Below, one piece after another: positions 60,490 through 64,000 of a stretch of 64,000 nucleotides of DNA. The stretch covers positions 1,116,001 through 1,180,000 of the forward strand of contig NZ_JABBGB010000001.1 in NCBI RefSeq assembly GCF_012927185.1, in the 5' to 3' direction. Both the position numbers and the translations under genes were made by a program. A model generated the notes under the pieces. It searched no databases and was not told the origin of the DNA. It saw nothing but the letters and a program-made list of their open reading frames with translations. Each line of letters opens with the position of its first letter. Within the stretch, counting starts at the first letter, position 1. The stretch comes from Pseudoflavitalea sp. G-6-1-2. Its GTDB lineage: Bacteria > Bacteroidota > Bacteroidia > Chitinophagales > Chitinophagaceae.

Positions 60490-60860
60490 CAGTAAGAATC
60501 ACAGGCCGGTATTCAAGTGTATGGTCATAAGAGGATGAGCCAGTTTCGACGTTACACAATCAAGGCAAATTGCAATTTTTGCAACCGGATGATGGTACGA
60601 AAATTCAGGAATGCAGGCATTAATTGTTTCCGGAAGCGCACAAAGTGTTAACTTGCAGCCGGGCAAGTACCGGGTGTACATCAACCGGAATATTGCCTCT
60701 AATCCTACCCCCGTTCCGGAGATCTCTACTATTAATCACGCATTATGTTTGGCTGTGTATCCTAATCCTGTGAGCAGTGTGGCTATGATCAGTTTCAGCT
60801 GCCGTCAGGTGCTGCCGTGAATTTGCGGCCAGCGGCACACATCGTACACTTCCCGGCAAT
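60490..60860 (+). pseudogene. Decayed C-terminus of a secreted GH13 alpha-amylase with type IX sorting domain
   Basis: Coding remnants are spread over several frames with stops. IQVYGHKR (near 60510-60535) resembles the strand before the amylase C-terminal domain; then, in another frame, ASFDVTQSRQIAIFATG, a stop, WYENSGMQALIVSG and SAQSVNLQPGKYRVYINRNI (to about 60690), the final beta domain typical of Bacteroidota alpha-amylases. A type IX sorting start follows (LAVYPNPVSSVAMISF to about 60798), and after a one-base slip FQLPSGAAVNLR continues in the next frame. No catalytic domain is left. The position directly behind the sus operon matches where a starch locus keeps its amylase. Confidence 0.65.
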
Positions 60861-61010
60861 ACAGGTAAAAATGGGGAATGCTTCCGAAAGGATGTGTTTT
60901 TTACAGCTGATCATAAAGTGAAAAAAGATCTTCCGTCCGGTTATGACGGAGTGATTATGTTTATTTTGACAATGTGAAAATTGTAAAACAACAATCATAA
61001 TTCTGAAATA

Positions 61011-61739
61011 ATGGGAACCGCTTTGCAGAAAACGATTCAGCAATTAAGATCCGAGAACAGGGAATATTTTCAGATAGCTATTTCCGTAGACTGTGTGATC
61101 TTTGGATTCGACAATAACGAGTTGAAAGTGCTGTTGATCAAATCTGATCTCGAAGAGTTCAAAGATCAGTGGTCGTTACTGGGTGATCTGGTGCGCCCCG
61201 ACGAGAATCTCGACAATGCCTCCTACCGCGTATTGAAAGACCGTACCGGGCTCGACGACGTTTATCTCGAACAGGTGTATACTTTCGGAGATGTGAAGCG
61301 TCACCCTGCCGGACGCGTAATTACCACTGCTTATTATTCTCTCATCAATATCAAAGATCACCAGCTGAAGCTGGCGCATAACGAACTGCACTGGCATCCC
61401 GTGCAGGAGATCACCACACTGGCTTTCGACCACCAGCAGATCTTAGATACCTGCCTGAAGCAATTGCAGAGCCGCATCGACGAACACCCGATTGTGTTCA
61501 ACCTGCTGCCGGAGAAGTTTTCGCTTCGTGAGCTGCAATCGCTCTATGAAGCTATTCACGGTGTGAAGATGGACCGCAGGAATTTCCGCAAGAAGTTCTT
61601 CCTCATGGGATGGCTCGAAGATGTGAATGAGCTGGAGCAGGATGTACCGCATCGTCCGGGTAAGCTCTATCGTTTCGATCCTACCAAATCATCTGCGAAG
61701 AAGCGTAGCGGAAAGGAAAGCGCAGTAGAACAGGAATAG
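61011..61739 (+). CDS. Nudix-fold transcriptional regulator (NrtR/AraR-like)
   Basis: 242 aa. The N-terminal Nudix fold (about 20-160) includes VDCVIFGFDNNELKVLLIKSD and a degenerate Nudix box at about 60-85: the expected REUxEExGU reads RVLKDRTGL, losing the catalytic glutamates. The C-terminal winged helix (about 165-225) has FNLLPEKFSLRELQSLYEAIHG and MDRRNFRKKFFLMGWLE, the NrtR-type DNA-binding domain. Such proteins sense a sugar or nucleotide ligand and regulate adjacent catabolic genes. It lies directly downstream of the sus locus, suggesting control of that operon; the TGTGTA sites before susC are candidate targets. Confidence 0.85.
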   Translation: MGTALQKTIQQLRSENREYFQIAISVDCVIFGFDNNELKVLLIKSDLEEFKDQWSLLGDLVRPDENLDNASYRVLKDRTGLDDVYLEQVYTFGDVKRHPAGRVITTAYYSLINIKDHQLKLAHNELHWHPVQEITTLAFDHQQILDTCLKQLQSRIDEHPIVFNLLPEKFSLRELQSLYEAIHGVKMDRRNFRKKFFLMGWLEDVNELEQDVPHRPGKLYRFDPTKSSAKKRSGKESAVEQE

Positions 61740-61757
61740 TTTTATTTTGATATATAA

Positions 61758-61794
61758 ATGCTGGAGAAGCAGTCACAGACTGCTTCTCCAGCAT
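61758..61794. terminator. Bidirectional terminator after the Nudix regulator
   Basis: Positions 61758-61774 and 61778-61794 form a perfect 17-bp stem closed by an ACA loop, between convergent genes. Confidence 0.85.
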
Positions 61795-61818
61795 TTGCGT
61801 TTAGTGAAGCAATTGAAA

Positions 61819-62421
61819 TTATTGAACGTCTTTCTGATTGTCGATCACAAACTGAATGATTTCTTCGAGAGGTGTATCTATTCTCGATAATGCATCGGTG
61901 ATATCATCTCTGCTTACCTGTGCGGCAAAGGAAGCGGTTTTGAGTTTCTTCATCACGCTTTTCACATCCATGCCATCGTACCGCGCGGGGCGGATCAGGG
62001 CACTGGCGTGGATGAAGCCTGAAAGTTCATCGAACACGTAGATCATCTTATCCATCGTATTTTCCGGTTCTACTCCGAAGTACTTTGGTCCATGTGAAGC
62101 GATGCAATGGATCACTTCGGGATCGATGTTTCTCCGCTCAAGTTCTTCGATGATTACACGGCAGTGATCGTTGGGGTATTTCTCCCAGTCCGCATCGTGC
62201 AGCAGTCCGGCCTGGTACCATTTGCGGGCTGTTGGTTCGTCTGCACCTGTGCGTTGGATGGCCCAGGCTTTCATTACGGCAGCTACTTGTTTCATGTGCA
62301 GTTGCAGGCGATCGTTGGGAACCCATTCCTGCAATAGTTGAAGGGCGTCTTCGTCAGACAATAAGTTGCCGGCATTGGCCGGATCTCCGAAAACTGATCT
62401 GTTCAATTGTAGATTAGCCAT
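61819..62421 (-). CDS. HD-domain phosphohydrolase-like protein
   Basis: 200 aa. HD-superfamily residues are visible: RLQLHMKQVAAVMKAWA (first His), AGLLHDADWEKYPNDHC (the HD pair) and later CIASHGPKYFG with a His. A C-terminal helical part (SGFIHASALIRPAR, DITDALSRIDTPLEEIIQFV) follows the core. Such proteins are usually metal-dependent phosphohydrolases of nucleotides; many of this length in Bacteroidota are annotated only as HD domain proteins. No operon partner is seen; the ribosomal genes on the other side are divergent. Confidence 0.8.
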   Translation of the reverse strand: MANLQLNRSVFGDPANAGNLLSDEDALQLLQEWVPNDRLQLHMKQVAAVMKAWAIQRTGADEPTARKWYQAGLLHDADWEKYPNDHCRVIIEELERRNIDPEVIHCIASHGPKYFGVEPENTMDKMIYVFDELSGFIHASALIRPARYDGMDVKSVMKKLKTASFAAQVSRDDITDALSRIDTPLEEIIQFVIDNQKDVQ

Positions 62422-62853
62422 GAAAGAAAATTAAGGAATTTGAATGAAGATGAGAACAGGCTCATAACGCGGGGGGAGAATAAAAGTTTATCCTGCGTTC
62501 ACTCTTGTGCATTCAGCGACCAGGCCGCAGGGGATTGTACTGACGGGGCCTTGAAATGTGTTGCGCAACAGAAAGATGATATTCAGATGCCCCATCCTCC
62601 TTACCCATGTCGCCCGGAGATACAACTCTGCCCGGCACATTTCCCGACCCGGAGGTACAATCCCCTGCGGCTGGAAAAATAAACCCCTTTACCTGGGCAT
62701 TGAATACCGGTGAAACTGCCTTCCGAAACCCAATCCCGGCTGATTTTCATCCTCCAAATCCCTGTATTTTCGCAGTCTTCAAAAAACTTGTCAAAAATTT
62801 TATTGAAAATCAGTCACTTGTAAAAGTGCCCTTCGAAATAAACCCTCCATTTC
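62422..62853. other. Intergenic region containing a 150-bp palindromic element, no gene
   Basis: Open frames here overlap the inverted repeat and have no recognisable domain. The palindrome is listed separately. The stretch from about 62690 to 62853 shows nothing further apart from AT-rich sequence before the rplM promoter. Confidence 0.45.
62522..62673. repeat. 150-bp imperfect inverted-repeat element upstream of rplM
   Basis: GCCGCAGGGGATTGTAC (62524-62540) is exactly matched in reverse complement at 62655-62671. The symmetry continues inward with GGG-C and GAAATGTG (62553-62560) facing CACATTTC (62636-62643). Arms of about 40-50 bases enclose a centre of about 75 bases. The shape suggests a non-autonomous palindromic repeat element (MITE- or REP-like), but no terminal target duplication could be identified and copy number is unknown. 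Confidence 0.6.
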
Positions 62854-62885
62854 TTGTTTGTTCGAAGGTGAAATCGGTACCTTTG
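62854..62885 (+). promoter_or_regulatory. Predicted rplM-rpsI promoter
   Basis: TACCTTTG (62878-62885) matches TAnnTTTG exactly. TTTG lies at 62857-62860 (17-base spacer) and TTG at 62854-62856 (21-base spacer). The predicted leader to the rplM ATG is about 70 bases. Confidence 0.6.
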
Positions 62886-62959
62886 CGACCCTGTTTCCAT
62901 TTTCCCCAGGTTGGTGGAGGAAAGAGACAGGACAGTTTTCACTCAAAACATTTTAAAAA

Positions 62960-63403
62960 ATGAGCAAACTTCATTTCACTACAAAACATGCGAATGCGGC
63001 TACCGTACAACGCAACTGGTTTGTTGTTGACGGTACCAATCAAACCGTGGGACGCGTGTGTGCTAAAATTGCCTCTGTTCTTCGTGGGAAGAACAAGGTA
63101 TATTATACGCCACATGTTGATACCGGTGATTATGTGATCGTAATCAATGCAGACAAGGTAAAATTCACTGGAAACAAAATCGACGACAAGGAATACCTGA
63201 CTTTCTCCGGTTATCCTGGTGGCCAGAAAGCAGAAACTGCAAGAGAACTGCTGAAACGCCGTCCTGAGCAGGTTGTAGAGCGCGCTGTAAGAGGCATGCT
63301 TCCTAAGAACCGCCTTGGTCGCAAAATGATCAAGAAATTATTTGTGTATGCCGGCGCTGAGCATCAGCATGGAGCACAACAACCCAAAGAATTGAAATTT
63401 TAA
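62960..63403 (+). CDS. rplM: 50S ribosomal protein L13
   Basis: 147 aa. L13 signature throughout: NWFVVDGTNQTVGRVCAKIA, YYTPHVDTGDYVIVINADKV, and RAVRGMLPKNRLGRKMIKKLFVYAGAEHQHGAQQP near the C-terminus. It binds 23S rRNA early in large-subunit assembly. First gene of the rplM-rpsI-rpsB cluster with its own consensus promoter about 75 bases upstream. A 21-bp palindrome separates it from rpsI. Confidence 0.97.
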   Translation: MSKLHFTTKHANAATVQRNWFVVDGTNQTVGRVCAKIASVLRGKNKVYYTPHVDTGDYVIVINADKVKFTGNKIDDKEYLTFSGYPGGQKAETARELLKRRPEQVVERAVRGMLPKNRLGRKMIKKLFVYAGAEHQHGAQQPKELKF

Positions 63404-63417
63404 GTAACGGATTGGAT

Positions 63418-63438
63418 AATTTGAAATCATTTCAAATT
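63418..63438. repeat. 21-bp palindrome between rplM and rpsI
   Basis: AATTTGAAAT (63418-63427), one central C, ATTTCAAATT (63429-63438). It is AT-rich and lies in the 64-base intergenic gap; a short-loop hairpin in the mRNA or a protein site is possible. Confidence 0.45.
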
Positions 63439-63467
63439 TCATCTTTTCAAATCGTCAAATTGAATTC

Positions 63468-63857
63468 ATGGAAAAGCAAAAAAATGCATTAGGACGTCGT
63501 AAAGAAGCTGTGACCAGAGTATTCCTGTCGAAAGGAACTGGTAAGATCACAGTGAACGACAGAGACTATAAAGAATATTTCGCACTCGCTTACCTGCAAA
63601 ATCAGGTTGAGCTTCCTTTGAAAGCTGTTCAGGCTACCGATAAATATGATGTGAAGATCAATGCTGCCGGTGGTGGTATGAAAGGTCAGGCTGAAGCTGC
63701 AAAGCTCGGTATCGGCCGTGCGCTGCTGGAACTGAACGCTGAATTCCGTCCTGCTCTGAAAGCAGCTGGTGTTCTGAAACGCGATCCCCGTTCTGTTGAG
63801 CGTAAGAAATTCGGTCATAAGAAAGCACGTCGCAGCTACCAGTTCAGCAAACGTTAA
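63468..63857 (+). CDS. rpsI: 30S ribosomal protein S9
   Basis: 129 aa. Typical S9: LGRRKEAVTRVFLSKGTGKITVNDRDYKEYF, then INAAGGGMKGQAEAAKLGIGRALLE, and the basic C-terminus DPRSVERKKFGHKKARRSYQFSKR, which reaches the P-site tRNA in the ribosome. It follows rplM by 64 bases, the classical L13-S9 pairing. Confidence 0.97.
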   Translation: MEKQKNALGRRKEAVTRVFLSKGTGKITVNDRDYKEYFALAYLQNQVELPLKAVQATDKYDVKINAAGGGMKGQAEAAKLGIGRALLELNAEFRPALKAAGVLKRDPRSVERKKFGHKKARRSYQFSKR

Positions 63858-63931
63858 CAGTGGCCTAAACAACATTTTTCAAATCAATTGGTTAAAGGCC
63901 ACAGGCTGATAGCCAGAAAGTCAAATAAAAA

Positions 63932-64000
63932 ATGGAAAATAACACTTCATTACAGCAGCAATTACTTGATGCAGGTGTACACTTCGGTCACTTGCGTAAG
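63932..64000 (+). CDS. rpsB: 30S ribosomal protein S2, N-terminal fragment
   Basis: 23 codons from ATG 63932 to the window edge. After a short N-terminal stretch the sequence reads LLDAGVHFGHLRK, the universal start of S2 (usually LLEAGVHFGHQ). The gene continues beyond the window. It follows rpsI by 74 bases, giving the order rplM-rpsI-rpsB common in Bacteroidota. Confidence 0.9.
   Translation, partial: MENNTSLQQQLLDAGVHFGHLRK

Noticed and set aside
62440-62963. Plus-strand frames of 80 and 118 codons before rplM
   Set aside because: They run through the inverted-repeat element and the rplM promoter and have no recognisable motif.

Overview
The window looks like a chromosomal segment of a Bacteroidota bacterium, most likely from Chitinophagaceae or a close relative. 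The evidence is promoters of the TTTG-N19-TAnnTTTG type with no Shine-Dalgarno sequences, a SusC/SusD pair with SusE-like lipoproteins, type IX secretion C-terminal domains, an S46 dipeptidyl-peptidase, YCF48-like and DUF4421/DUF5004/DUF2461 proteins, and an rplM-rpsI-rpsB ribosomal cluster. No tRNA, rRNA, CRISPR array or insertion sequence was seen.

Layout. 1-5.6 kb: a glycosyltransferase start at the left edge, a YceI-family protein, a thioredoxin-like/parvulin pair and a small outer-membrane barrel. 5.6-10 kb: metF divergent from lptB, then a GH3-family enzyme and fabG. 10-13 kb: paaZ plus a crotonase on the minus strand. 13-20.5 kb: a lipoprotein, a SUKH protein, a DinB-like protein, a Deg-type protease, a subtilase with a sorting domain, DUF4421 and adk. 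20.5-31 kb: msrB, rlmD, two tandem rhomboids, a membrane-anchored EEP hydrolase, cysS, two YCF48-like lipoproteins around mnmD, an AlkA-like glycosylase and an RDD protein. 31-37 kb: S46 peptidase, a membrane patatin and obgE. 37-43.7 kb: the phenylacetate cluster, read leftward as tetR-paaE and paaA-B-C-D-G-I-Y. 43.9-52.6 kb: a PfkB kinase, a lamin-tail protein, asd with an attenuator-like leader, a frameshifted kinase-like gene, DUF2461, a NUMOD4/HNH/HTH protein and ligA. 52.8-61.7 kb: a sus-type locus (susC, susD, three accessory genes), a decayed amylase end and a Nudix-fold regulator. 62-64 kb: HD protein, an inverted-repeat element, rplM, rpsI and the start of rpsB.

How the genes work together. 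The paa genes encode ring epoxidation (PaaABCDE), isomerisation (PaaG), ring cleavage (PaaZ, about 25 kb away), and rescue by PaaI and PaaY. Phenylacetate-CoA ligase and the late beta-oxidation enzymes are not in the window. A shared CTAAC-N4-GTTAG palindrome precedes both tetR-paaE and paaA and is probably the operator of the TetR protein. The sus locus looks like an alpha-glucan uptake system: its last gene resembles SusE/SusF, and directly downstream lie remnants of an amylase C-terminus with a secretion tag.

The most striking regulatory structure is upstream of asd. A consensus promoter leads into a 16-20 codon Lys/Thr/Met-rich open frame, followed by mutually exclusive antiterminator and terminator stems. 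This is the architecture of a ribosome-mediated attenuator sensing aspartate-family amino acids. All family assignments are by eye from protein motifs; no database search was possible.
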